Assembly: GCA_045595285.1 (NCBI GenBank)
Contig: JAZOAC010000093.1
Span: forward strand, 1 to 33,557
Reading direction: 5' to 3'
DNA from: UBA1731 sp045595285
GTDB lineage: Bacteria > Verrucomicrobiota > Kiritimatiellia > RFP12 > UBA1067
Length of the DNA stretch: 33,557 nucleotides
Shown here in pieces: positions 7,050 through 14,799 of the stretch. Positions within the stretch are counted from its first letter, which is position 1. Every line of letters begins with the position of its first letter. The position numbers and the translations under genes are program-made. Below the pieces are notes generated by a model, which did not search any database, was not told where the DNA came from, and saw only the letters and a program-made list of their open reading frames with translations.

Positions 7050-7064
7050 AATTATACCACATAT
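7050..7064 (-). promoter_or_regulatory. Extended -10 promoter of metXW
   Basis: The minus strand carries TGGTATAATT (TATAAT at 7056-7051), an extended -10. The surrounding 15 bases, ATATGTGGTATAATT, are identical to those upstream of the thioesterase gene at 15966-15980. Predicted transcription begins near 7044, giving a leader of about 60 nt. Confidence 0.7.
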
Positions 7065-7135
7065 GCTCATGCATTGAACATTCCTGCAAAAACATCGTCG
7101 CTCAGGACTGAATGCAGGCAAAAGACGAAAAACTC

Positions 7136-7164
7136 TTGCGGCAAATCGTGTTTCCCCATATAAT
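7136..7164 (+). promoter_or_regulatory. Sigma70-type promoter of the 7198 gene
   Basis: TTGCGG (7136-7141), a 17-nt spacer and a perfect TATAAT (7159-7164). The 14 bases ATATAATACGCGCC are shared with the thiD promoter. AAGGAG (7183-7188) then precedes the ATG at 7198 by 9 nt. Confidence 0.75.
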
Positions 7165-7197
7165 ACGCGCCGAACACCTCTTAAGGAGATAGAGCAC

Positions 7198-8064
7198 ATG
7201 AACAAACCAGTCAAAACCGCAGTTTCACTTGTTATCGCAGCGGCAGTACTTGCCGGTGGAGTACGCTATCTGTGGTCTATCCGCCAAACGAAGGAGATGG
7301 ATCGCGAAAAGTCCAAGACCGTCCGGCGCGAATTCCGCAAGGCTCCGCTCGATGAGGCCGCATCCCGTCTCGAGAAGCTCTATACCGAAAAATTCTTCAC
7401 AGTCCGTTTCGGCAAAGCATTCCCATATCTCCGCATGGGCAACGAGCCCAAGGTCTCGTACGACTTCATCGGTCTTCTCGCCGAAGAGGCGTTCATCCGT
7501 CTTGCAGGCGACGTGAAATCCCCCAAGACCGATACCGACCGCCGCATCAAGGAACTTATCGTGTTCGCAGCCAAGATGATTGAGGACGGCAAGCTTTCCA
7601 AGTCCGCATCGAACTCTTTGCGTGAACGCCGACTCGACGGGCTCTTCCTCATCGGCGACTATGACGGCGCGGTTGCAATGCTTGATGAAGGTCTTGACGG
7701 ACGTACCCCCGAATGGTGTAGGAGCACCGCCGCAAAGCTCCGTGCCCACAAGGCGATGGAGACGGGAGACAAGAACGAGGCGATAAAACAGCTCTCTGTG
7801 TTCATCGACTACATGCTCTCCGACGAGATGAAGGATTTTGAGGACTCCGACCCGGCCAACGGCGTCGTCTACTCGCGCGAATGGGTCGCAGCAAAGAACT
7901 ATATGCGCTGCGCCACGCTCTCCGGAGAGGCTGGAGACGCAAAGGCGAAGACCGAATTCATGGAGAAGGCGAAGCCACTCTACAAGACTGCCCTCGAAAA
8001 GGCCAAGGATGACGAAATCTCCGTCAAAGAACTCAAGCAGGAAATGAAGTCGTACGGCCTGTGA
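7198..8064 (+). CDS. Membrane-anchored helical protein of unknown function
   Basis: I do not recognise a family. The 288-aa protein has an N-terminal hydrophobic segment (about 7-25) after two lysines, with no clear cleavage site, so it is probably a signal anchor facing the periplasm. The rest is charged and helical, with alternating small and large residues reminiscent of TPR-type helical repeats, and a Lys/Glu-rich end. Promoter and Shine-Dalgarno (AAGGAG) are both clear, fixing the start. The stop overlaps the GTG start of the next gene by 4 nt, so the two are translated together. The divergent neighbour is metXW. A scaffolding role is only a guess. Confidence 0.75.
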   Translation: MNKPVKTAVSLVIAAAVLAGGVRYLWSIRQTKEMDREKSKTVRREFRKAPLDEAASRLEKLYTEKFFTVRFGKAFPYLRMGNEPKVSYDFIGLLAEEAFIRLAGDVKSPKTDTDRRIKELIVFAAKMIEDGKLSKSASNSLRERRLDGLFLIGDYDGAVAMLDEGLDGRTPEWCRSTAAKLRAHKAMETGDKNEAIKQLSVFIDYMLSDEMKDFEDSDPANGVVYSREWVAAKNYMRCATLSGEAGDAKAKTEFMEKAKPLYKTALEKAKDDEISVKELKQEMKSYGL

Positions 8065-8909
8065 AGTTTGCGTTTCTTTTCGTAGACGGCGTCGGCCTAA
8101 AGCCGCCAGCGGCCGACAATCCTGTAAATCCCGAGGTTTGTCCGGCCCTTTGCCGCCTCATGCAGCGGCACTGCGTCCCGATCGACGCCAATCTCGGCGT
8201 CGATGGGCTTCCTCAGTCCGCAACAGGTCAGGCCACTATGTTCACGGGCGTGAACGCCTCGAAACACATGGGGCGGCATTGCGAAGGATTTCCCGGTCCG
8301 GGGTTGCGCGATCTGGTTCGGCAGGACAATCTTTTCCTGCAGCTCAGGGCACGCGGAAAGAAAGTCAAGTTCGCAGACGCATTCCTCGTGGAATCCGCCG
8401 ACGAACTTGAGTCCCGCAGATTCAAATCCGTGACCACAATCATGGCTCTCACAGCACCGGAGACGATATCCACAATTTCAGATCTCTCCGATGACGATGC
8501 GGTCCTGCAGGATCTCACTCGGACGACTATCCGTGACCGCTATCCAAACATCCCAGAGATCAGTCCCATTGACGCTGCCCATCATCTGTTCGACGTAATG
8601 AGGGCCTACGACTTCACGCTTTTCGAATATTTCCAGACAGATGCCGCCGGCCACACGCTCGATTACGAACGGGCCTGCTCCGTCCTCAGGGAATACGATG
8701 CGTTTCTCTCAACTCTCATGCGATTCACCCAGGCCGCAGGCATAACGCTTCTGATAACATCCGATCACGGCAACATCGAGTCCATGAGCGAACGCGGCCA
8801 TACGCGCAACCCGGTCCCATTCATATCATTCGGCCCCAAGGAGGCCGAGATCAGGGCAAATGTCAAGTCACTCGTGGACGTTACACCAACAATTCTTGAG
8901 TTTATCTGA
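8061..8909 (+). CDS. Phosphoglycerate mutase-like metalloenzyme (alkaline phosphatase superfamily)
   Basis: A 282-aa protein of the metalloenzyme superfamily that includes cofactor-independent phosphoglycerate mutase and phosphopentomutase. Visible metal and catalytic elements are FVDGVG (Asp9), QSATGQATMFTG with Ser53/Thr55 as nucleophile candidates, an Asp in DAAGHTLDYE, SDHGN, and a late His in RGHTRNPVP. It is about half the length of true iPGM (around 510 aa) and lacks the inserted transferase domain, so it is more likely a stand-alone phosphatase, phosphodiesterase or sulfatase-like hydrolase. The start is GTG at 8061, overlapping the upstream stop (GTGA). The substrate is unknown. Confidence 0.8.
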   Translation: MKFAFLFVDGVGLKPPAADNPVNPEVCPALCRLMQRHCVPIDANLGVDGLPQSATGQATMFTGVNASKHMGRHCEGFPGPGLRDLVRQDNLFLQLRARGKKVKFADAFLVESADELESRRFKSVTTIMALTAPETISTISDLSDDDAVLQDLTRTTIRDRYPNIPEISPIDAAHHLFDVMRAYDFTLFEYFQTDAAGHTLDYERACSVLREYDAFLSTLMRFTQAAGITLLITSDHGNIESMSERGHTRNPVPFISFGPKEAEIRANVKSLVDVTPTILEFI

Positions 8910-8922
8910 CCCCGGGAAGAAC

Positions 8923-8950
8923 ACCGACGGCACAAAACTCCGCCATCGGT
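8923..8950. terminator. Possible hairpin between convergent genes
   Basis: ACCGACGGC (8923-8931) pairs with GCCATCGGT (8942-8950) with one mismatch and a 10-nt loop. It lies between the stops of the convergent genes at 8909 and 8987. No strong T-tract follows on either strand, so termination is only suggested. Confidence 0.35.
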
Positions 8951-8986
8951 TCGTAAACGCGAACATACACCAAAAACACGCCGCAA

Positions 8987-9619
8987 CTATCTGCCCAATG
9001 CACGCTTTATGTACGGGAAATAGGATTTCGTGTAGACAATGAACGAGTAGATGTTCAGCAGTATGAGAAATCCTTCAATGGCAAAGCAGACATGCAACCC
9101 CACTGAAATGGCGCAATCGGACCACCAGCGGTGAAACGCAAGGTATATGTAGATGAATCCGGCGCAGGGGAAGGAAAGCGCTGTACGGACCTTCCCAAGC
9201 CACATCGCTCCGACATCCGCATGGTACATTGTCGCCACAGACCGAAGAAACGTCACCCACTGATCGCGGAGTATCCACAAAACCGTGAACACAAGGAGCG
9301 TGAGCGCGTGGGCGGAAGACTCTCCCTGCACGGCGGCCAGCCAAACCAGGGACGGAAACGCAACGATGAAGTACACCTTGTCCATCAACGGATCTGCCAT
9401 TTTGCCGAAGTCGGAGACCACCCCCCATCTGCGGGCGAGCAGACCGTCAAACAAATCGGAGAAACCCGCCGCTCCTGCCGCAATGCAGGCCAATATCGGA
9501 CAGAACGGCGAATCACCGAACTGCCCCGCCACCGCAAACGCTAGATATAGAAATATCAACGGGACGCGCGAAAACGTCAACGCGTTGACGAAAAGGCTCT
9601 TTGCTGATTTGGCTCTCAT
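8987..9619 (-). CDS. CDP-alcohol phosphatidyltransferase (PgsA-like)
   Basis: A 210-aa integral membrane enzyme that transfers a phosphatidyl group from CDP-diacylglycerol to an alcohol, most likely glycerol 3-phosphate. The full family signature DxxDGxxARx8GxxxDxxxD is present at 55-80 (Asp55, Asp58, Gly59, Ala62, Arg63, Gly72, Asp76, Asp80). Several hydrophobic helices surround it, at about 16-34, 40-53, 82-97 and further on. Length is close to PgsA. The start at 9619 overlaps the stop of the zinc-ribbon gene by 4 nt. The acceptor alcohol is not decided by sequence; phosphatidylserine synthase or cardiolipin-type activity cannot be excluded. Confidence 0.88.
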   Translation of the reverse strand: MRAKSAKSLFVNALTFSRVPLIFLYLAFAVAGQFGDSPFCPILACIAAGAAGFSDLFDGLLARRWGVVSDFGKMADPLMDKVYFIVAFPSLVWLAAVQGESSAHALTLLVFTVLWILRDQWVTFLRSVATMYHADVGAMWLGKVRTALSFPCAGFIYIYLAFHRWWSDCAISVGLHVCFAIEGFLILLNIYSFIVYTKSYFPYIKRALGR

Positions 9620-9987
9620 GATTCCTTGCGCAAGGCATCCTGCAGTTCACCGACCTTCACGGCCACCGATTCAAGACGTATCTCCAACGCCTCCGCGCGC
9701 GCTTCGGCACGCTGAAGCAGACGCCTTGTCGCGAACAGTTGCTTCAGCAGTTCGCCCGCGTCAAGATCGAGGTCTGATATCTTCATGCCGTCAGGGATGG
9801 GCACAAGAACAGACTCGTCGCATTCCGAGCAGTTGATCTGAAGCCCCGCGCCCCTGTAATCGATGCAGAGATTGTGTCCGCAATGCGGGCAATCAAACAC
9901 AATGTCAGTATCCTGTATCTGGACATCCTGATTCTCCGCATCGGAATCTACGACTTCAATCTCTTCGCCGTTGTTATGGTCTTCCAT
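9616..9987 (-). CDS. Small zinc-ribbon and coiled-coil protein
   Basis: I recognise no named family. The 123-aa protein starts with an acidic stretch, then a zinc ribbon with two CxxC knuckles (Cys33/Cys36 and Cys53/Cys56), like other small CPHCGH ribbons. It ends in a helix rich in Leu, Ala, Glu and Arg (about 78-121) that should form a coiled coil. It has its own promoter and a very strong Shine-Dalgarno (AAGGAGGTGG), and its stop overlaps the phosphatidyltransferase start by 4 nt. A regulatory or adaptor role for the co-transcribed lipid enzyme is possible but unproven. Confidence 0.8.
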   Translation of the reverse strand: MEDHNNGEEIEVVDSDAENQDVQIQDTDIVFDCPHCGHNLCIDYRGAGLQINCSECDESVLVPIPDGMKISDLDLDAGELLKQLFATRRLLQRAEARAEALEIRLESVAVKVGELQDALRKES

Positions 9988-10010
9988 AATCCACCTCCTT
10001 CTTGCCGCAT

Positions 10011-10039
10011 AGTATAGTAAATCGCGTCTTCTTTATCAA
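10011..10039 (-). promoter_or_regulatory. Sigma70-type promoter of the zinc-ribbon gene
   Basis: On the minus strand, TTGATA (10039-10034), a 17-nt spacer and TATACT (10016-10011). The Shine-Dalgarno AAGGAGGTGG follows at about 10000-9991 before the ATG at 9987. Confidence 0.75.
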
Positions 10040-10064
10040 GTCAGCGATCCGACATATATTCCGC

Positions 10065-10904
10065 TTACAGCTTCAGCAGCAGTTTCGCGTTGTCGCAGAA
10101 TATCCTCTGCCGATCAGCCGGATCCGGACGAAACCTGCGCACCCAATCGGCAAGCTGCGTCTCGTCCCGCCAGAAATAGTCTGTCCCGAACACAATCCTG
10201 TCGGCCGGCCACTCCGCCATCACGCGTTGAGTCTCAGGATCGCTGTCGCACACGCTCAGGACCGCCGTGTCTATGTAGCATGTCGGAAACCCAAGCAATT
10301 CATCGGTCGCATGCGGCGGATTTCCGCCGCAGCCGCCGAGGTGCCCGGCGACGAATACGAGACCGGGAACGGCCCGCATGAGTGACGCAATCTGCGTCGG
10401 CCCGCATGTCATCGGAGATTCGGTGAAGCCGAGGTCCAGTCCGCAATGCGATATCACAAACAATCCCGCATCCCGCACCGCGCTGAAGAAGGGAACGACG
10501 CGCGGATCGTCAAGACGGAAATCCTGGTAGTAGGGATGGATCTTGATTCCCTTGAATCCCTCGTCGGCGATCTGCCTGAGATGGACCTCGAAATCCCTGT
10601 CCGCAGGATGCACGGAACAAAGCTGTACCAGGCGCTCTGCCGCTTCTTTCCCGAATACGCCGTCACGCATGGCCTTTGCCCGGTCCAGGATCACCTGGAA
10701 CTGCGAAGGCTTTGTCGCGATCGAACATATGACCGACTTCGACACGCCAGCCTTGTCCATGTCCGAAAGCTGCGTAGCCAGAGTGCCGTCGCCGACAGGC
10801 GTCATGCGCCCTTCCAGTTTGGCGACCATAACCTCCACGGCGCGAGGCGCAAGGGCATCGGGAAAATTATGCGTATGGAAATCTATTATCTCCCGGTTCA
10901 TCAT
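10065..10904 (-). CDS. Amidohydrolase-family (ACMSD-like) metal-dependent hydrolase
   Basis: A 279-aa TIM-barrel hydrolase of the amidohydrolase-2 type. Metal-site candidates are His10 and His12 (DFHTHNFPD), His123 in KIHPYYQD, His153 in ISHCGLD, His188 and Asp242 in FGTDYF. This order fits the ACMSD-like group, which includes decarboxylases as well as hydrolases. No signal peptide, so it is cytoplasmic. It follows the lipoprotein gene after 4 nt and is the last gene of the waaA operon. The substrate is unknown. Confidence 0.85.
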   Translation of the reverse strand: MMNREIIDFHTHNFPDALAPRAVEVMVAKLEGRMTPVGDGTLATQLSDMDKAGVSKSVICSIATKPSQFQVILDRAKAMRDGVFGKEAAERLVQLCSVHPADRDFEVHLRQIADEGFKGIKIHPYYQDFRLDDPRVVPFFSAVRDAGLFVISHCGLDLGFTESPMTCGPTQIASLMRAVPGLVFVAGHLGGCGGNPPHATDELLGFPTCYIDTAVLSVCDSDPETQRVMAEWPADRIVFGTDYFWRDETQLADWVRRFRPDPADRQRIFCDNAKLLLKL

Positions 10905-10908
10905 TGTG

Positions 10909-11595
10909 TCATTTCACCTTCGAGACGAGAAAAGCCGAGGCGTCGGCGGTGACGCGGTCCGTAAGCGCCGTCAGGCACCAGCTCTGCATGGCGTTCGCCG
11001 TGTTCTTTGACGACCCCGCCGGACTCAATATCGGCAGCGGCCCCCAAACCGCAACCTCGTAGCGCTGGGAATAGTCGTGGTGGAACACCATCTTACCCGT
11101 TTTGTTGTCGTATATCTTGAGCTTGGCCGTCCATGTCTGCACGGAATAGTCGGCGGAGAATATCGACAGAATCATCCACAGCGCCTCGATGCCTCTTTCC
11201 GAATCGGTTATGAATGGGCCGTTGAAATCGACATTGACGACATAGTCAGGCTGTTGCGTCTTGGTCGCAAAGCCTGCCGTCTCCATGCTTGTGTTCGCCC
11301 GCTCAAGGAAGAAATCCGTGTTGCGCACATGGGGGACATATGTCGAAGACGTCACCGTCGCGTAATGTCCCGGCGTCCATCCGTAGCGTCCGCGCGGGCG
11401 CCCGTTCACCCACACGGTTTCATGTCCGTAAACAGTCATGTAATCCAAGATCGTCGCGGCAAATCCCTGCAGCTTCACCGATACATCCCTGCCCTCAGGC
11501 AGTGCAGTGATCGAAGACTGAGGGAAACCGGTCTCCTTCACGGTGAAGCAACCGGCGATTGCAACCATCGCTACAGCGGCGGTAATCCTTTTCAT
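10909..11595 (-). CDS. Putative lipoprotein of unknown function
   Basis: A 228-aa protein with a short basic start (MKR), a hydrophobic stretch and a lipobox AIAGC, so Cys16 should be lipidated and the protein anchored in a membrane. The mature part has several aromatic-rich beta-like strands (for example VNVDFNGPF, TWTAKLKIYDNKTGKMVFHHDYS), a pattern seen in DUF4136-like outer-membrane lipoproteins, though I cannot assign it. It overlaps the TPR gene upstream by 4 nt (ATGA) and sits between envelope genes, which supports a cell-envelope role. Confidence 0.75.
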   Translation of the reverse strand: MKRITAAVAMVAIAGCFTVKETGFPQSSITALPEGRDVSVKLQGFAATILDYMTVYGHETVWVNGRPRGRYGWTPGHYATVTSSTYVPHVRNTDFFLERANTSMETAGFATKTQQPDYVVNVDFNGPFITDSERGIEALWMILSIFSADYSVQTWTAKLKIYDNKTGKMVFHHDYSQRYEVAVWGPLPILSPAGSSKNTANAMQSWCLTALTDRVTADASAFLVSKVK

Positions 11596-12902
11596 TTTCT
11601 CTTTCCTTTCGCTTTAGGGGGATCAAGATAGCGGGACGGCGTACCGTCGTTTTTCGGCTGCCGCGCCTTCGTTCTTTCAAGATGCATCCGCACAAGGATG
11701 TTCGCCCTGCGCTTTTTCAGTTCCAGATCGTCGGGACGACGTTTCAGGAGGACATCGATCTGGCGTACCGCAATGTCGGGATGCCCGGCTGCATCAGCAC
11801 AGTCTATCAACTCCAGTCTATGCGCATCCATCAGCGGATCCATCTCCACGGCCCTGGCAAACACGCGCGCCGCAGCCTTGTGGTGCCCGGCCTTCTTGAG
11901 GCACACGCCAAAGTTGTGTACTGTTGTGACATCCTTGGGGAACACCTCAAGCCGGTTCTCATAGCACCGCAAGGCACCATTCACGTTGCCGATGGCAAGA
12001 TAGGATCTCGCCTCCTTGTCCAGCGCGTCCGAAAGTTCAATCAGTATCGGATCTCGGGGGTTCACCGAAGCAGCCTTGGCCCAGCATGCGATGGCGTTCG
12101 TCGCCATGCCCTTGTCGGCATAGTCAAATCCGAGCAGCGCCTCCCGCCGTGCCTCCTGCACAATCTCGTATCCGTCCTCGAAGTCAAGGAACATCTTCGC
12201 GTCCGCCCCGCCCCGCTCTATCCAGAGCGGAAACTTGACGTCAAACGGCGTGAAGCAAGCAACGTTCACGGAAGCCAAAGCACCCTTCCCCGCAGGACGG
12301 AACAGGACTCGCGGCGACGTAAAGAAGCCCCGGACGGCCCCGTATGCAGGCACATCGGCGAACGCGGGCGCGATATCGGAATAGTCGCCTACGTAGCATG
12401 CGAAGAGTGCGGCCGGCGTGTATATCCGCGCGGCGGCAAACCGCTCGAACATCCTGTCGTCCGAAAACAGAGTGTGAAGGCGATTGAAACTCAGTCTCAC
12501 GGCCGGCGTAAGGCAATAGTCGAAACGTCCGAAGCACCAGACCCTGCAGCTTCCGTTTCTCGCCTTGAAATCCTCAAGCAGAGCCTTGAAGCGCGCAACG
12601 GTCATCACACGGGCGTCAACCGTCTCAAGCGCGTCACCGACACCAAGCGCGAGCGAGAAGAGCTCGGGATCCACCCTGGACGGCACGCCCCGTTCACACA
12701 TGTTCCGATACGACTCCAACCCTGCGGGAATACACCACGGGAACAGACAGCTCGCCGCCGAAAGTCCGCAGAATGTCGAAAACTGCCGGTTGACATTCTC
12801 CTGGAGATACCACCACGCATGGCGGATCTTCGGGGTGGACACCAATCCCGCGATCGCATAGACGGCGATCAGTCCAACAATGACAAGATGTCGCTTGCGC
12901 AT
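11592..12902 (-). CDS. Membrane-anchored TPR protein
   Basis: A 436-aa protein with one N-terminal membrane segment (about 5-22 after MRKRH). The C-terminal third holds TPR-like repeats, including ALRCYENRLEVFPKDVTTVHNFGVCLKKAGHHKAAARVF. The middle (about 60-290) matches nothing I recognise. A longer frame starts at 12968, but that adds a basic, low-complexity tail lying inside waaA. The ATG at 12902 has GGAGAG just upstream and sits right before the membrane segment, so I prefer it, giving a 34-nt overlap with waaA. It overlaps the lipoprotein start by 4 nt. Context suggests envelope assembly, without direct evidence. Confidence 0.72.
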   Translation of the reverse strand: MRKRHLVIVGLIAVYAIAGLVSTPKIRHAWWYLQENVNRQFSTFCGLSAASCLFPWCIPAGLESYRNMCERGVPSRVDPELFSLALGVGDALETVDARVMTVARFKALLEDFKARNGSCRVWCFGRFDYCLTPAVRLSFNRLHTLFSDDRMFERFAAARIYTPAALFACYVGDYSDIAPAFADVPAYGAVRGFFTSPRVLFRPAGKGALASVNVACFTPFDVKFPLWIERGGADAKMFLDFEDGYEIVQEARREALLGFDYADKGMATNAIACWAKAASVNPRDPILIELSDALDKEARSYLAIGNVNGALRCYENRLEVFPKDVTTVHNFGVCLKKAGHHKAAARVFARAVEMDPLMDAHRLELIDCADAAGHPDIAVRQIDVLLKRRPDDLELKKRRANILVRMHLERTKARQPKNDGTPSRYLDPPKAKGKRK

Positions 12903-14164
12903 CTCTCCGTCGCCCCCCTTCTGCGTTCCACGGCCTTTTTCGCCCTTTCCCCGAGCGCACTGGCGCATTCATGCCGCACAGGATCAAAGAAACTCTTCAA
13001 AACCGCGCGAAGCCCGTTCTCGTCCTCGACCTGAACGATCGCATCCGCCGCCAAAAGGTCGCTCATAACCGGACGGAAGTTCTCGGTGTAAGGTCCGACA
13101 ACCGTCGGAATTCCACACAGGCAAGGTTCAATCATGTTCTGCGAACCATGTGCACACAGGCTCTTTCCGACAAACGCCGCAGACGCGATTCCGAACAGTC
13201 CCATGAGTTCTCCCGTGGTATCGGCGAGAAACACAGGTCTCGGACCGGCATCCGGCATGGCGTCCGCCGTCGACTCTCCGCGAGATCTGCGGATGCAGCG
13301 GAATCCCGCCTTTGCGATGTTCTCCTCTACGGCATCCGCCTTCTCGAAATGGCGCGGCGCTATCACAAGCTTCACATCCGCAGGGAGTTCGGGAAGAATG
13401 CGCAGGAGAGCTTCATCCTCACCCGGCCAGGTGCTGCCGCCAAGAAGGATGCGTCCGTCACCCGCCCATGCTCGAAGTTCCGTCTCCTTCTCCGGGCGGC
13501 GTCTCGCCACATCGAACTTGAAGCTGCCCGTCACCTCCATGGTCGCACGGTCCGCACCGGCGGCAACAAGCCTGTCCGCATCAAGGTCGCTCTGCACGTA
13601 TGTCTTGGTGAAGCATCTGAACACTTCACCGAAGAACCACCGCAGGGCCCTGTATCTTGGCGCACTTCGGTCGGATATGCGCGCATTGGCAAGGAACAGC
13701 GGAACGCGCCTGCGTTTCGCCTCGCGTATGAAGTTCGGCCATATCTCCGTCTCGGTTAGGATTATCGCCCTTGGCCGGATTGCGTCAAACGCCCTTTTGA
13801 CAAGGCCGGGAAAGTCCAGAGGATTGTAGATCAGGATGTCCTGGTCCGACACTTCCTTCTCGGCTGTGCGCCAGCCGGTTGATGACGTGGTCGAAAACAC
13901 AAACCGAATGGCCGGATCAGCCTTGCGCAATGCGCGCATCAACTGCCCTGCCACCTGCACTTCGCCTACGCTTACGGCATGTATCCATATCCGCGATGAC
14001 TCTGCGCAGCCCGAGAGGTTTGCAAGCACATCCTCCGGATATTTGGCGAAACGGTCGCCCATGCGCGCCCGGTAGCCGCCTCGACGCTTCATGCGCAGAA
14101 GAAACGAAGGAAGCACGGCGACGTATGCAACCGAAAAGAGCGCGTTGTAGAGCAGCCACTTCAT
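12869..14164 (-). CDS. waaA: 3-deoxy-D-manno-octulosonic acid (KDO) transferase
   Basis: WaaA (KdtA) adds KDO from CMP-KDO to lipid IVA at the inner membrane, starting the LPS core. The 431-aa GT-B protein has an N-terminal membrane anchor (about 4-20). The HAVSVGEVQVA segment carries the family Glu. It also has TETEIWPNF, NARISDRS and a C-terminal GSQNMIEPCLCGIPTVVGPYTENF that is highly typical of KDO transferases. I place the start at 14164, two nt after the queE stop, because the extra 16 residues of the longer frame lie inside queE. Its presence shows the cell makes LPS. Confidence 0.94.
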   Translation of the reverse strand: MKWLLYNALFSVAYVAVLPSFLLRMKRRGGYRARMGDRFAKYPEDVLANLSGCAESSRIWIHAVSVGEVQVAGQLMRALRKADPAIRFVFSTTSSTGWRTAEKEVSDQDILIYNPLDFPGLVKRAFDAIRPRAIILTETEIWPNFIREAKRRRVPLFLANARISDRSAPRYRALRWFFGEVFRCFTKTYVQSDLDADRLVAAGADRATMEVTGSFKFDVARRRPEKETELRAWAGDGRILLGGSTWPGEDEALLRILPELPADVKLVIAPRHFEKADAVEENIAKAGFRCIRRSRGESTADAMPDAGPRPVFLADTTGELMGLFGIASAAFVGKSLCAHGSQNMIEPCLCGIPTVVGPYTENFRPVMSDLLAADAIVQVEDENGLRAVLKSFFDPVRHECASALGERAKKAVERRRGATERCASDILSLLD

Positions 14165-14166
14165 TG

Positions 14167-14799
14167 TCACTTGAGTCCCAACACCTTGTGAGTCTGGATT
14201 GAAATGGACCACGGCGGCCAGGGCGCCGTCTTGACGGAAACGGATGAATTGAGCCTGAGCATCAGGTTGAACGCCCGGCGGTAATGCATCTTTCCGTTCT
14301 CGTCGAGAGGCGAAATGTAATAGTCCGTGGCGGTGATGCTTTCGCGCATCTTGCGGCAGAATGACTCCATCTCGGTGCTTTCGGCGACAATCCGCACCTC
14401 ATCAGCCTTCTTCAGAATCGAATCGCCGACATATTTCGCACGGTAGAGGTATTTCGGCGACACTGCCACATAGTCGAACAGCCCTATTTCAGGAATGGAC
14501 TTCAAGCCGTTCGTCTCAAGCGCCAGCCAATACCCCTCATCCTTCAGTTTCGACAGCACATCCCCGAGCCCTACAACCATCGTCGGTTCGCCGCCTGTCA
14601 CGACGACGGCGCGATTCTTCAGCTTCCGCACCTTCGCCATTATCTCCGCGAGCGTGAGCATCTCCTTGGTTTGACGGCGAGTGTCGCACCATGGGCAGCT
14701 GAGATTGCACCCGGCGAACCGTATGAAAGTCGCCGGAAGCCCGGTATTGCGGCCCTCTCCCTGTATGGTCGAGAATATCTCCCGCATCCTGTACTTCAC
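14167..14799 (-). CDS. queE: 7-carboxy-7-deazaguanine synthase (radical SAM)
   Basis: QueE converts carboxy-tetrahydropterin to 7-carboxy-7-deazaguanine in queuosine synthesis. The 210-aa protein begins with the family pattern FSTIQGEGRNTG, then CNLSCPWC (Cys31, Cys35, Cys38) for the 4Fe-4S cluster; this is CxxxCxxC spacing. VVVTGGEPTM follows as the SAM-binding GGEP motif. Length is normal. The start overlaps the trmB stop by 4 nt, and waaA follows 2 nt later. No queC, queD or queF lies in the window. Confidence 0.94.
   Translation of the reverse strand: MKYRMREIFSTIQGEGRNTGLPATFIRFAGCNLSCPWCDTRRQTKEMLTLAEIMAKVRKLKNRAVVVTGGEPTMVVGLGDVLSKLKDEGYWLALETNGLKSIPEIGLFDYVAVSPKYLYRAKYVGDSILKKADEVRIVAESTEMESFCRKMRESITATDYYISPLDENGKMHYRRAFNLMLRLNSSVSVKTAPWPPWSISIQTHKVLGLK

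Noticed and set aside
12903..12968. N-terminal extension of the TPR protein
   Set aside because: The 22 extra residues are basic and Gly-rich, lie inside waaA, and precede a better start with GGAGAG and a membrane segment.
11682..13034. Plus-strand open frame of 450 codons opposite the TPR gene
   Set aside because: Composition is that of an antisense shadow, with no domain, and it spans the boundary of two overlapping minus-strand genes.
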